Origin: Trichobilharzia szidati
Lineage: Eukaryota > Platyhelminthes > Trematoda > Strigeidida > Schistosomatidae
NCBI GenBank assembly: GCA_944472155.2
Contig: OX235277.1
Coordinates: 8,442,804 to 8,506,803, forward strand
Reading direction: 5' to 3'
DNA length: 64,000 nucleotides
Positions within the stretch are counted from its first letter, which is position 1; each line of letters begins with the position of its first letter. A program made the position numbers and the translations under genes. Shown piece by piece: positions 10,659-20,580 of this stretch. Under the pieces are notes generated by a model that was not told the DNA's origin, did no database searches, and was given only the letters and a program-made list of their open reading frames with translations.

Positions 10659-10837
10659 CCATATATATTTGCCATTGTACAGCTATGAAAATGAATTCGC
10701 CGAAAAGAGACTCTTCGGTGAACTACTGGTCTTCTGTCTATTAATGAAGTAGATAAATGTCAGATCTCAGAGAATAAGAAATTTGAATAATCAAGAATTA
10801 GTCTACAGGGATTCTTTTCTTTTTCTGGTTAGAGCGA

Positions 10838-11135
10838 AGATTGATATCACTTACAGAACCATTGGAAATTAGGGAGTGCCGAGAACCTGTTTCGAACAAA
10901 GGACCTTCCGGTTACAGGGCAAGTTCGAATACCATTCAGCCACTGGGAACCAATTCAATCGCTCATGAATTCTAACTCCTACCAATTTGTGATTTATCAC
11001 GACCATCAGCAAATTTCATCGGTGGGAACTTTATTCTCACTACCGAATGGATGAACCCACTTTTCATGACTTCTCACCAAGACTCCAGGCAACTTAATCC
11101 CTCAGCCATTCACTAGCGAGCATCAGAATAATTTT
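10838..11135 (-). repeat. Smalpha-type SINE, hammerhead deleted
   Basis: Minus-strand tail (TTACAGAACCATTGG), a collapsed hammerhead region (GTTTCGAAC), the tRNA-like head (ACCTTCCGGTTACAGGGC ... ATTCAGCCACTGGGA) and leader (CCTACCAATTTGTGATTTAT ... CTAGCGAG). Confidence 0.6.
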
Positions 11136-11139
11136 GAAG

Positions 11140-11305
11140 AATCGGTTCATAGGATCACAGTGACTGTAATGGTATTCGAGAGATTGCCTTGTAGCCGAAA
11201 GGTCCTGAGTTCAAAACCCCTGTGTTGGATGCGCACCGACGAAGAGTCCCAAACTAGGACGAAACAGCTGGTTGTCCAGTACTCCTTGGGTTTCAATCGT
11301 TTTCT
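11140..11305 (+). repeat. Smalpha-type SINE, plus partner
   Basis: Head with a degenerate box A (ACTGTAATGGTATTCGAGAG) and GAGTTCAAAACCCC as a decayed box B. The hammerhead region has ACGAAGA for the core and a duplicated CTGGTTGTC around the cleavage site, so it is not competent. Lies head-to-head with the minus copy ending at 11135. Confidence 0.65.
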
Positions 11306-11317
11306 GTTATTGTTTTG

Positions 11318-11400
11318 TTTTTATTCCTTTAAGGTCTCAGTGGAACAAGCTAGATGCTTGAAGTTTAGGTAGAAGTGGTGCTTAGGTTCAGTTTTGCCTG
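11318..11400 (-). repeat. SINE-B 3' tail fragment
   Basis: Shows TTTTTATTCCTTTAAGGTCTC, AGTGGAACA and GCTTGAAGTTTAGGTAGAAG, the reverse complement of the SINE-B 3' end. The head is missing. Confidence 0.55.
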
Positions 11401-12354
11401 AATCCTACTCAACCCCTTCAATTACATTAGGTAGATCATTCAATTTACTAATTTTATCTTTATTCCGATTCCCGCATAATTTGTGAAACAAAATCTAGAA
11501 TTCTAATGACAAATCTTTGAAAAATATTCCTTTTGTTGCTAAGATATCTTGCTATATATACACACATGGTTTTACAGCTTGAGAATGATATCGCTAAGGA
11601 GAGAAGTGACTCTTCACTGGTCCCCTTCCTCTTTTATATCACGTATATATATTTATATTGCCTGTGAACACACAAACTTACGCTTATTCCCTATTATAAG
11701 TTTTACAAAGTTGGAAGATAACATCATCATTCTGAAGTCGGTTGCTAATCGATATCCGGACACTTATACCCTTCACAAGCTATTTTAAGCACGTTATCAA
11801 ACTGAATACATCTCATCATATGAGAAGGCTATTAATTTATTTCCGACCTTAAGCAATATAAATAAATAAATAAATAAAATAAATGCAACATCAACTTGTA
11901 TAAAATAATTTCCAGTTATTTTCTTTCTTTCAGATTTCTTCAACTTCCTTTATTGTGTAGTATGAAGAATGGATACGGCGTATTAAATGCGATAAAACAA
12001 AAGAAATGTGCGCCATATTTTTAAAAAGACACTTTGGTAGTTTTATAGCCTCCTAATTGGGAGAGGCGGAAATAACGGTAACACAGAGATGTAAGCAAAA
12101 AGTATGTAAAAATATTGAGAAAGCATTTTTTATTATTAGTTTTACTAATCTATTTTTTTATATTTTATGCCGCAGTAATCAGAATTTAAAAGTTTTAGAA
12201 TGTATAAAAAGTTCCAGCGTTAATGGTAGTAGTGGCGTTTTGAGGTGAAATTAGTTTAATGTTGCTAGGCCCACTTAAAGCACTTTTCTAACATTCTATG
12301 GGATATTTCATTATTATTATTTAACAAGTTGACCTTGGACTAATACCAATTAGG
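11401..12354. other. No gene seen; AAAT microsatellite inside
   Basis: AT-rich spacer; the only structure is the AAAT run at 11858-11884. Confidence 0.5.
11858..11884 (+). repeat. (AAAT)n microsatellite
   Basis: About six tandem AAAT units with one slip. Confidence 0.9.
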
Positions 12355-12520
12355 GAAAAATTAGAAATTAGGGAGTACTGGACAGATGTTTCATCCTATT
12401 TTGGGAATCCTCAGCAGTACGTATCCACCACAGGGGTTCGAACACAGGACTTTCCATTTACCTGGTGAACTCGTATAACATTCAGCCACTGGGACCTGAA
12501 TAAATGGCCCATGAAAGAGC
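12355..12520 (-). repeat. Smalpha-type SINE
   Basis: Minus copy with tail remnant, hammerhead region and head (ACAGGGGTTCGAACACAGGA box B; ATTCAGCCACTGGGACCTGA box A side). The core reads CTGAGGA, but the first stem II pair is lost (T/T in place of G/C), so activity is doubtful. Confidence 0.7.
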
Positions 12521-12929
12521 GGAAATATAATTCAGCCGACAAAGAAATTAAACGTGTAACCTCCATGTAAGACTTTAAATTTTTACAGTTAGTTTGAAAG
12601 AATTTGGTTTTTCCAAGGTTCGATCAAGGATTGATATCCGTTAGAGAACTACTGAGATCCGTGGATTAAAACTTCGTTCTGATTACGTAATGATTTTGTT
12701 TAGATATACGTACCATTTAACAGAAGTGAATTGTGATTGCTGTTCTAAAGCATTGATGAGAGGAGTTGCCACTACTCACCACACGCAAAACTGATTCTGA
12801 TAAATATCGCTCTGAAGACTAGTTTTGCGCGCAATGTAATTCACTTTACAACAGAAGTGCACCCGTTCAAGTTAACACCCTTCACATAGGACACAGTGGT
12901 AGAGAAAAAAACGAAAACTATACTAGTGT

Positions 12930-13310
12930 TGGTTTGTAGGGATCAGATTGGTTACAGGATTTCATCACGAGGTGACATTAGCTAGAGAACCATTGGAAAA
13001 CATGAGAGTACTGTACAGCTGTTTCGTCCCAGTTTGGGACTCTTCATCAGTACTCACCCACAGCAAGAGTTCGAACCCAGGACCTTCTGAATACAAGGCG
13101 AGCTCGTATACCATTAAGCCACTGGGACCTGATCCAACAGTCAGCCCATGAATTCTAACTTCTGCCAATTCATGATATAGCGCGACCACTAGCCAATGTC
13201 TTCGGCGAGTATTTGTCCTCACACCCGACCTACTGCACACTACTGATCACGACTTCTCTGTAGAACACCAGATAACTATTTACCTGTATAGGGCAAGTCG
13301 CTAGTGAACA
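12930..13310 (-). repeat. Smalpha-type SINE, near full length with leader
   Basis: From the 5' end (13310): leader (TTCTACAGAGAAGTCGTGAT ... GACATTGGCTAGTGG ... GGCAGAAGTTAGAATTC), head with box A (GTGGCTTAATGGTATACGAG) and box B (GGGTTCGAACTC), hammerhead region, tail. Core is ATGAAGA (C3 changed to A) and the cleavage triplet is GTA. A good guide to the whole family unit of about 380 bp. Confidence 0.8.
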
Positions 13311-13324
13311 TCTCATAGATGATC

Positions 13325-13452
13325 AAGTTTTGGTTTGTAGGGATTTGATTGATTGGTTCCAGGATTTCATCATGAGCTGATATTGGTTAGAGAACCACTG
13401 GAAAACTTGGGAGTACTGGACAGCTGTGTCATCCAAGTTTGGGACTATTCTC
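13325..13452 (-). repeat. Smalpha-type SINE tail and partial hammerhead
   Basis: Tail (GTAGGGATTTGATTG ... TCATCATGAGCTGATATTGG ... GGAGTACTGGACAGCTGTGTC) running into CCAAGTTTGGGACTATTCTC, where similarity stops. Separate from the preceding minus copy because the tail starts again. Confidence 0.7.
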
Positions 13453-13539
13453 ATGTTAGTTGCCCTGAACAATAGCGATCCAAAACGTATTACCGCCAAA
13501 ATGACCTTGATAAATACCTATCAAGCAATCACGTGGTGC

Positions 13540-13785
13540 GTCGGTGGTATAGCGTTTAGGACGCTCGCCGACCATGCACATGGTCCGGGATTCGATCCCC
13601 GGCCGACGCACTGCCTTACCTCGCTGAGCCAGAAATAATGGTGGTAAAGAAGAAAGGTTGGGCATGAGGCTAGCAACCCCATCCTGTAAAAATAGACACC
13701 CCTGCTACAGAAACTTCAAGCCTCTAGCTTGAAGCCCTATGTTCCACTGGGGAACATGAAGGAAAAAGAGAACCAATCACGTGAG
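13540..13785 (+). repeat. SINE-B, best-preserved copy
   Basis: tRNA-like head at 13543-13612: 5' GCGTCGG pairs over 7 bp with 3' CCGACGC like an acceptor stem. GACCATGCACATGGTC forms an internal stem, and GGGATTCGATCCCCG is box B and a T-arm-like stem. The body follows (CCTTACCTCGCTGAGCCAG, GGTTGGGCATGAGGCTAGC, AAACTTCAAGCCTCTAGC). The 3' end GAAGCCCTATGTTCCACTGG matches the 3' end of the RTE LINEs here. Internal Pol III promotion is inferred from the boxes. Confidence 0.85.
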
Positions 13786-14604
13786 TCCAAAGTAAGAGTG
13801 CTTAATTCGAAAAAAAAGTTCATCGAAAAGTCATGTTGAAAAACATAGTCATATAGAGTAACGTTGTTGTATGTGTTCCATGAATACCTGCCATTTTCGT
13901 TTAAGAGTACTCACTGATCCTTAAAACCAATTTCTCTATACAAATTCGTCAACAGATAGTTATGTATCACCCCGTCGCATGACCTATTTGCTACCCTGAC
14001 GTCCTTTTTTAAGTAACTCTATAAAATTTAAGCGGAATTTGTGTGTGTTTCATCGAAAGGACTAAAACGTTCATCTATATGATTGACAACATTGTGAATA
14101 TAATCGAAAGAGGACAGATGACTATGGCTACTCCGTTGATCTGTGTATATGGTTATCTCCGAAGACATTCGCGCTACTATCAGGTGTCAACTGGATGTAT
14201 TTTTCCTGCAATTTGGTTTCATACAAACCTAAAACTGATTGATAATTGGAAGTCATTCTACTGCGATTATATTTGCTTCTTCCAATGAGTAGAGTCTAGT
14301 TGACATGAACAGTAACGCCGATTGCATCAACTATTTGAATCAGACTGTTCCTTTTTCACAAAGACTATAACTTTGCAGAACTGAATTTTCGGTTCCAGTA
14401 CTCATTTGTCGCACTTCATCAGAATTTCCGTCAAAGACAACCTGCATTTACCAAAGAAAGAGCCTACAATATCCATAAGCTAAGAAAGCAGGGGTATAAC
14501 TTATTGAACTGATTTTCTGCTGCGCCAGTCTTGGCATCATTTAAAATAAATTACTGCACAAAACCTACACGTCGTAACTCTTCTAATGAGCCTAATATCC
14601 AAAT
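13786..14604. other. No recognisable feature
   Basis: No long frame with a known motif; an 81-codon plus frame at 14043 is not recognised. Confidence 0.45.
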
Positions 14605-16036
14605 AGTACTGCAAAGTACCCAAGGATTGGAAGAAAGGATACTTATTCAAACTATCAAAGAAAGGAGCCTTAAGTCAATGGAAGAACTGGCGCGAAATTA
14701 TGCTCCTGTCTATACCAAGCAAAATACTAAGCCATATCATCCCGGAGAGAATTAAACACGCCTCCCTCGATGAAAAACTTCGACCGAAACAGGCTGGATT
14801 CAGGAGAAACAAGTCATGCATTGACCACATCGCCACATTACGAATCATCATTGAACAGAGCTTGAAATGGCAGTCACCTCTCTATCTCAACTTCATCGAC
14901 TTTGAAAAGGCCTTTGACAGCGTCGATCGAGAGGTGCTTTGGCAACTACTTCGCTACTACGGAGTGCCACCAATAATTATACATCTCATACAACAGTTAG
15001 TTGTACGACAATGCCGCATGCCAAGTAATCCACAACAGGAAACTTATGGAATCCTTCGAAGTGAGGACAGGAGTAAGACAAGCTGGCTGCCTACTATCGC
15101 CAATGATTTTCCTGAATACAGTAGACTGGATAATATGACAAACAGTGAGCAATGAGGAAACAGGCATCAAATGGACTCACACAAAATTAATTTGGAGGAT
15201 CTGGACTTCGGCGATGATATATGTCTGATTTCCCACAAACTGGAAGATATGCACGCCAAAAGCAACAAGTTGGCGGTAGAAGAAGCATCAAAGATAGGAC
15301 TTCAGGTGAACATAGAGAAAATAGAGGTAGGTGATGAAGATTCCTGGGCAACATCACCAACAGCAACAACAACAACAACAGACATCAGTCAGCATAAATA
15401 GGAGGAACCTGAAAGAAACAACCTCCTTTACCTACTCACCTAACTGGGAAGCATCGTTTCAACTACACACGGAACTGACGAGGATATCAAAGTAAGAATC
15501 GGAAAAGCAAGACAAGCTTTCACTACTCCCAAGTCAGCATGAGAAACAAGATCTGGATTTTCAACTCCAGTGTGAAATCAGTGCTACTATATGGATCAGA
15601 GACTTGTCCAGCGCGTCACAAAGAGCAACTCAAACAAACTACAGACCTTCATTAACAGTTGTCTTCGCTCAATACTCAAGATCAGATGGCCGGCCAGGAA
15701 ATATCGGCAACAGGGATCTCTGGGAGCGAACTAACCAGGAACCGATTGTGCAACAAATAGGAAGGAAGAAATGGTGATAGACTGGCCATATTCTGAGGAA
15801 ACCATCAAGTGACATCACTAGACAATCCATTGCTCGAGTGGAACCCGAAAGGGAAGCCGCGAGTTGGTCGTCAGTGCGAGAGTGGGTGACTTGGAGGAGG
15901 TCATGTGAAGAGGAGATGAAAACGTGTGGGCAGACTTGGAGCCAGGTGAGGACTCTAGCAGAGAACCGAACGCAATGGAGACGCACGGCTGAAGCCCTAT
16001 GTTCCTCTAGGAATTAAAGGAAACAATAGTAATAAT
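14605..16036 (+). mobile_element. RTE-clade LINE, 5'-truncated, with PLE-B in its AAT tail
   Basis: Longest RTE copy on the left side. KDWKKGYLFKLSKKG starts near 14611 with shifts. An open stretch at 14700-15155 covers RT finger and palm: FRRNKSCIDHIATLR, then motif A YLNFIDFEKAFDSVD. After a shift come motif B (GCLLSPMIFL) and an altered active site (LDFGDDICLISHKLEDM; GDD for ADD). A CAA repeat near 15358-15388, the C-terminal segments and the 3' end GAAGCCCTATGTTCCTCTAGG follow. The terminal AATAGTAATAAT is the target duplication of the PLE that follows. Confidence 0.85.
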
Positions 16037-16757
16037 TTAAACAAAGCAACAACTACAGATTTTGCAGAATAAAATGGTACCATATTTTATTTCGTCGCCT
16101 TCTCTTCAGCTGCTTACAGGGCAAAAACATTATTAAATGTATCTACAATAACAACTTATCATACTTACACAGAGTTCATTTTAAACAGAAATCAATCGAT
16201 CGATATACACATACGCTAATAATATATACATATATGTATATATATGCAATCTTGAACACAATTCCGAGCATTAATAATCATACAAAATGAAAACGTTTTA
16301 GTATCTCGCATTAGGATGAAAAATATCCAGTTACCAGGGCAAAGAAAGACTGATAACTGCTTCTTTCTGAACGCACAAATCAGGTTTTAGGCGCTTGATG
16401 GAAAAGGCTTCGGCAAACTTAAGGAGAATTGAACTCTTTTGCTTATTGATAATTTTGAATGACTTTTCCACGTCCACCTCATGACCCGTGTCAAGAAGAT
16501 GCCTGGCGATGGCACTGCCTAAAGCATTTGTTCCCTTTAGACGTAAGCTGTTTGGTACATGTTCAGAAAATCGTAGATATGCTCTTCTTTCTGTTCTTCC
16601 AATGTAACTGCTCCCGCAGATACATGTACATTTAATAATGTTTTTGCCCTGTAAGCAGCTGAAGAGAAGGCGACGAAATAAAATATGGTACCATTTTATT
16701 CTGCAAAATCTGTAGTTGTTGCTTTGTTTAAATTCATTAAGGGGAACAAATGTATGA
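16037..16757 (-). mobile_element. Penelope-like element PLE-B1 with inverted termini, inserted in RTE tail
   Basis: 721-bp insertion flanked by AATAGTAATAAT at 16025-16036 and again at 16758-16769, a 12-bp direct repeat. Arms of about 106 bp (16035-16140 and 16628-16734) are near-perfect inverted copies (ATGGTACCATATTTTATTTC; GAAGAGAAGGCGACGAAAT). The right arm joins the endonuclease just 5' of the YIG motif, so the element is 5'-truncated and its 5' end is an inverted copy of its 3' end. Since the direct repeat lies in simple AAT sequence, the duplication call is slightly less certain. Confidence 0.85.
16331..16628 (-). pseudogene. PLE-B1 GIY-YIG endonuclease, intact C-terminal frame without ATG
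   Basis: About 99 codons open from the truncation at 16628 to TAA at 16331-16333. It starts in TCICGSSYIGRTERR, then FSEHVP, IARHLLDTGHEVDVEK, IKRLKPDLCVQKEAVIS. All residues seen in the sister copy at 21611-21925 are present. The GIY half of the motif lies upstream of the truncation, so it cannot encode a full domain. Confidence 0.75.
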
Positions 16758-16789
16758 AATAGTAATAATAAATAATAATCTGTAGATAT

Positions 16790-17225
16790 CAGTCCTAAAT
16801 TCTAGCATCCTGATGTCCCAGGAGCAGACAGTCTTTATCTCGGGATATGGCTCAGAACAAAAATTCGGGGATTTCATAGATGTGACTATTGCCATTTCTT
16901 TTCCAACCGAATTCTATGCCAGTTAACATTGCTTGTCGAGAAAAGCGGTGGCTTAGCAGGAGACCTAGCCAGCTTCGTTAATTCATCGACTGTCTTCCCT
17001 GCCTTACGTATAATTTGAACGGCTTACCTCGATATTATTTTCCTTATTATACCAATAAGGACAAAAGATACAAGCAATGCACACATCCAAGATTAAAGAC
17101 GGCTAGCCTCATCACATCTTCCACTTGCAGCAGTCATATATCACACTCACAAAGAAGGACACAGCCAACCGCTGAGCATTCTGCATATCCTTTGATCGAT
17201 AGCTAGATGTGTGATACACGTCTAC
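16790..17225 (-). mobile_element. Possible LINE-3 remnant
   Basis: Its 17130-17215 part aligns in order with LINE-3 at 22590-22680: CATATATCACACTC, CGCTGAGCATTCTGC, CTTTGATCGATAGCTAGATG against CATATCTCACACCT, TGCTGAGCAGTGCTC, TTTGGTCAATAGCTAGCCAG. The rest (minus reading GKTVDELTKLARSP) is not recognised. Confidence 0.4.
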
Positions 17226-17954
17226 ACCAGAAAAAAATTCAGAAAATCGAATTCAAATACTTATTGAATAAATTTGTTACAATATTATTCATTCTCCAGG
17301 TAAAGAATTCACACGCAGAGAAAAACATTGATAATTGCCTTTAAGGCAACATTAGTAATGTCGGTATTGTCGGCAGCCAAAAAAACAAAACAAAAAACCC
17401 GAAAATTAATGCTTTTCGTGAGAATTTGAGCATTTGTCAGTTTTTTTTACACTGCAGACTATTTGATCAATGCGCCTGTTCGTTTGCTGCTTTATTTGCT
17501 TTTATGTTCCTGCCTATCTGTTGGAATGATTGTTCGCATTCACAATGACTATTAATTTGTTTGTTTGACAGTTTGTTGAATAACAGAGTGGAGAATAGTT
17601 ACAGAATATGAATGCAGACAACATTTTGGGATATTGAGACATATTATAGTGGTGACGTAATTTGATAATCTCATTTATGTTTGTAAAACAAATAAATACA
17701 AAGGGAAATATCATCTTTCTGCTATTCATGCTAATATGAACTTATTATCATGAGTATTTAGTTTTGTAATTACCTTTCTTGTTGTTGTTGTTGTCGCTAT
17801 TAATATTTTATCTAATGAGAATACTTAATTTTATAAATATTTTATAATGTCTAATGATCTCATCTTTTTTTGTTGGTTAGGCGGAAATATTTTAAACGAA
17901 TTATCCTCATTTTTCAAGTATTAGTAGTAATAGTAGTGGGGATTTGATTGGCTT
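17226..17954. other. No recognisable feature
   Basis: AT-rich, with short A and T runs; no gene or family repeat. Confidence 0.5.
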
Positions 17955-18055
17955 CAAATATCAACATGGACTGATATCACCTGGAGAAATATTGATTATC
18001 AGTCCGAGTTTGAGACTCTCCTGCAGTACGCGCCTATCACCTTGATATGAAGATC
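17955..18055 (-). repeat. Smalpha-type SINE fragment
   Basis: Decayed tail (ACTGATATCACCTGGAGAAAT) joined to GAGTTTGAGACTCTCCTGCAG and TACGCGCCTATCACC of the hammerhead/head side. Confidence 0.55.
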
Positions 18056-18192
18056 AATGTCTAGAATGAAAATAAACCAATGAGAATTGGCCAACTTAAG
18101 TGATCGATATCCAGTCCGTTTATAGACCAATCAGAATTGGCCTACAAAAAATACGCCCACTATTTTATTGATTGTGAATAAAGACTAACCGA

Positions 18193-18412
18193 CAAGGTTG
18201 CAGATACGCCTTGCTGACGAAAGCCAACTAGCACGAAACCTAGGTCCAAGGCTTCCTGCCGATTGCCTCCAACCACCTAATATCATCACAGACTATGTAC
18301 ACCGGGATTGCGAGCTACCTAGAATGGTGGCCACATTACAACCTGACTGATAAAATTCAGTCTGCACCAAAGAGAGGACCAGACGCTTCACACTAGTTAC
18401 TAGTGTCAAATC
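18193..18412 (+). repeat. SINE-C, head missing
   Basis: Begins at GTTGCAGATACGCCTTGCTG, runs through CACGAAACCTAGG and GAGCTACCTAGAATGG, and ends in CACACTAGTTACTAGTGTC. The tRNA-like head is absent. Confidence 0.8.
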
Positions 18413-18621
18413 AAAATAACCGACATATTCTTGGTGATTTTTTGAATTATACAGTATTGTGTAAAATATACTTCCCTGTTGGCGTAGACAGGTGATACTC
18501 GTGATGACCGCGTGTATCACCATCCTGATGTAACTATTTCAACCCAACATTTTCTGAAACATAATACATCCCCCTGGAGATCAAACCGAAGACCTTCAGG
18601 TTAAAACGCAGTTTCAACTGT

Positions 18622-18990
18622 TGGATTGTAGGGATTTCATTGGTTACAGGATTTCATGATGAGCTGATATCAGTTAGAGAACCATTGGAAAACCTGAGAG
18701 TACTGGACATCTGTTTCGTCCTAGTTTGGGACTCTTCATCAGTACGCACCCACCGGGATTCGAACCCAGGACCTTCTAGGTACAAGGCGAGCTCGTATAC
18801 CATTAAGCCACTGGGACTCGATCCAATGACCCATGAACTCTAACTTCTGTCAATTCACGACATAGCGCGACCATTTTTCAATGTCTTCTTAAATGAGTTA
18901 CTGCCTCATTTTCAGCCTGCTGTACCCTACTTGTCACGGCTTCCCAGTAGAACCACAGATCACTGCCTGAATATGGTCAGTCGCTAGTGA
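18622..18990 (-). repeat. Smalpha-type SINE, near full length
   Basis: Leader (CTCACTAGCGACTGACCATA ... TCGCGCTATGTCGTGAATTG), head with box A and box B (GGGTTCGAATCCC), hammerhead region and tail. Stem I GTACTG/CAGTAC, stem II and GAAAC are intact, but the core reads ATGAAGA (C3 to A). Lies head-to-head with the plus copy at 18991. Confidence 0.8.
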
Positions 18991-19105
18991 GCTCGTCTAG
19001 TAACCAGAAAGTTCTCGGTTTGAACTCCGGTGGGTACGTACTGCTGAAGAGTCCCAAACTAGGATGAAACAGCCGTCCAGTACTCCATCCAGTCAAACAA
19101 ATTGC
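18991..19105 (+). repeat. Smalpha-type SINE, partial plus copy
   Basis: Starts at GAGCTCGTCTAGTAACCAG, has TTCTCGGTTTGAACTCC in place of box B, then an almost intact hammerhead (19038-19083) and a short tail cut off after ACTCCATCC. Confidence 0.75.
19038..19083 (+). ncRNA. Hammerhead ribozyme, near-intact
   Basis: Stem I GTACTG (19038-19043) with CAGTAC (19078-19083), core CTGAAGA, stem II GTCC/GGAT closing with a G-U wobble next to the core, GAAAC, triplet GTC ending at 19077. Stem III is weaker than at 8209 (AGCCGT). The wobble at the 10.1-11.1 pair probably slows or abolishes cleavage. Confidence 0.55.
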
Positions 19106-19219
19106 CTACAAAAGCAATAATTGAAAATGTGACATTTGGTGAAGGGATTAAGCCTAAGACCATTTAGCATGGATCACTGATTATTCAACGTTTATTTTAT
19201 TGTTATTATTATTATTGTT

Positions 19220-19370
19220 TTATTTCTTTGAGTTCCCAGTGGAACATTGGTTGCTTTCAAGCTAGATCTTTGAAGTTTCGGTAGCAGTGGTATTTATTTT
19301 CACGGGATGAGATTGTTAGTCTCAGCGCCAACCTTTCTTCTTCTCCTGGATTTATTACCAACAAGGCGAG
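19220..19370 (-). repeat. SINE-B tail, minus copy
   Basis: Reverse of the SINE-B 3' part: TTTATTTCTTTGAGTTCCCA, GTGGAACATTGG, GAAGTTTCGGTAGCAGTGG, GATTGTTAGTCTCA. It lies tail-outward next to the plus SINE-B at 19376, forming an inverted pair. Confidence 0.7.
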
Positions 19371-19375
19371 GTTTG

Positions 19376-19562
19376 ACGCGTCGGTGGCACAGCGGCGGAA
19401 TGCTTGCCAACCACGCTTAGTCAGTAATAAGACCGGTAAAGAGGGAAGGTTGAAATTGAGACTAGCTACCTATCCCGTATAAATAAATACCACTGCTACC
19501 GAAACTTCAAGCCTGTAGCTTAAAGCCCTTTGTTCCTCTGGGAACATAAAGGAATAAAATAT
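19376..19562 (+). repeat. SINE-B, partial deletion in head
   Basis: Head starts GCGCGTCGGTGGCACAGCGG and loses box B (jumps from CCAACCACGC to TTAGTCAGTAATAAGACCGG). The body and 3' end are complete: AAAGCCCTTTGTTCCTCTGG then AACATAAAGGAATAAAAT, very close to the RTE 3' end. Confidence 0.75.
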
Positions 19563-19629
19563 ATAAAGCGGGGTTTGGGAGTGCGTTGGATTAGTTGAAA
19601 CTGTAAGAATTACAGCCAGCTATTTGAAC

Positions 19630-19860
19630 ACCAGTGGTTCAGTGGTGGAATTTTTGTCAACCAGGCAGACGGGCAGAGATTGAATTCGTGGCTGGCGCAA
19701 ACGCTTCTAAACCTCAATTAGCTGGTCGTTCGTTAGTCGGATAAAGAGGAAAGACATGATGTGAAGCTTGCAATTCTACCCCTTATAGAGATCAATACTC
19801 TTGCTGAAAGTTCGAAGATCAAGTCTGCAGACCTGTGTTCTACTCGGATACACAGAATCG
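19630..19860 (+). repeat. Diverged SINE-B-like element
   Basis: Same order of blocks as SINE-B but many changes: CCAGTGGTTCAGTGGTGGAA, GAGATTGAATTCGTGGCTGG, GATAAAGAGGAAAGACATGA, CTTGCTGAAAGTTCGAAG, CCTGTGTTCTACTCGGATAC. Confidence 0.5.
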
Positions 19861-20407
19861 AATCCACAAATCACAAATTACTCAGGATGTGGAGAAAAAT
19901 TCACCACAGTTAACCTTTCGAAAACTGAAAATATTTTAGATCAGGACGTGTTTTCAAACATAGTCCCTTGCGTTCTTGATCAACTCTTATGATCTCATTT
20001 TAAAATCAAGGCCAATAACTGACATCAGTTTTTGTAAAGAATTAAATAAGGAATACGAAAGTAGGTTAATGGTAATAATAAATTACTTTTGTACACACTG
20101 GTAGAGGGTCCATGAGGCTTACGTTTACGGAAATCTATCGTCTCAATCGATTTCACGATGGTATCAAGCAGATCAAATATTTGGATCCTAATATTTTCAG
20201 CCTCTTAAAAAGAAACTACAATGTATTTTATTACCTGAACTTGTGTGTAATGTGCTCACCGATGCTCACAATCGACTGGCTGTATAGAGGAAGATACGTG
20301 AGGTTCTTGGCAGACGTCGTAACCACCAGAAGGGTCTATCGAGTCAGTCAAGAGAATAGTCAATCTTCTGTGACATTCAAGTAAATATCACGCATTGTCG
20401 GAAGTTG
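19861..20407. other. No recognisable feature
   Basis: A 90-codon plus frame at 20112 has no known motif. Nothing else seen. Confidence 0.45.
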
Positions 20408-20580
20408 GAATTTATGGACAATAAAGACGAGTCTCAGTGGCTGAAAGGCCCTGAGTTCGAACCTTAGTGGTTTGTACTCACTGATGAAGAGACCCAGGCT
20501 GGGGTGAAACAGCTGTCGAGTACTATAACTAATACAAGCTCATGATCAATCCTTCAGGCGATTTAATCCCTGCAAATCGA
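20408..20580 (+). repeat. Smalpha-type SINE
   Basis: Head with GAGTCTCAGTGGCTGAAAGG and box B GAGTTCGAACC. The hammerhead region has matched stem I strands (GTACTC/GAGTAC, a compensated change) but a 4-nt expansion before the core. The tail keeps AAGCTCATGATCAATCC. The compensated stem I suggests the fold mattered at some point, or chance. Confidence 0.65.

Larger units (their letters stand above)
8894..10750 (-). mobile_element. Penelope-like element PLE-E, 5'-truncated with inverted termini, split by a LINE-2
   Basis: The endonuclease (10308-10658) reads on the minus strand. About 110 bp at 10635-10745 (minus) is an inverted copy of 8894-9020 (plus): shared blocks are CAGAAGACCAGTAG, GAGTCTCTTTT, GGCGAATTCATTTTCATAGC and TGTACAATsGCAAATATATA. 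The inverted terminal segment joins the coding part just 5' of the GIY-YIG motif. A LINE-2 copy (9081-10146) sits inside the 3' UTR. Pieces of the same element are at 45145-45248 and 51290-51815. Confidence 0.75.

Noticed and set aside
13543..13612. Functional tRNA gene
   Set aside because: The head continues into a SINE body present in many copies, and the central arm does not give a normal 7-nt anticodon loop.
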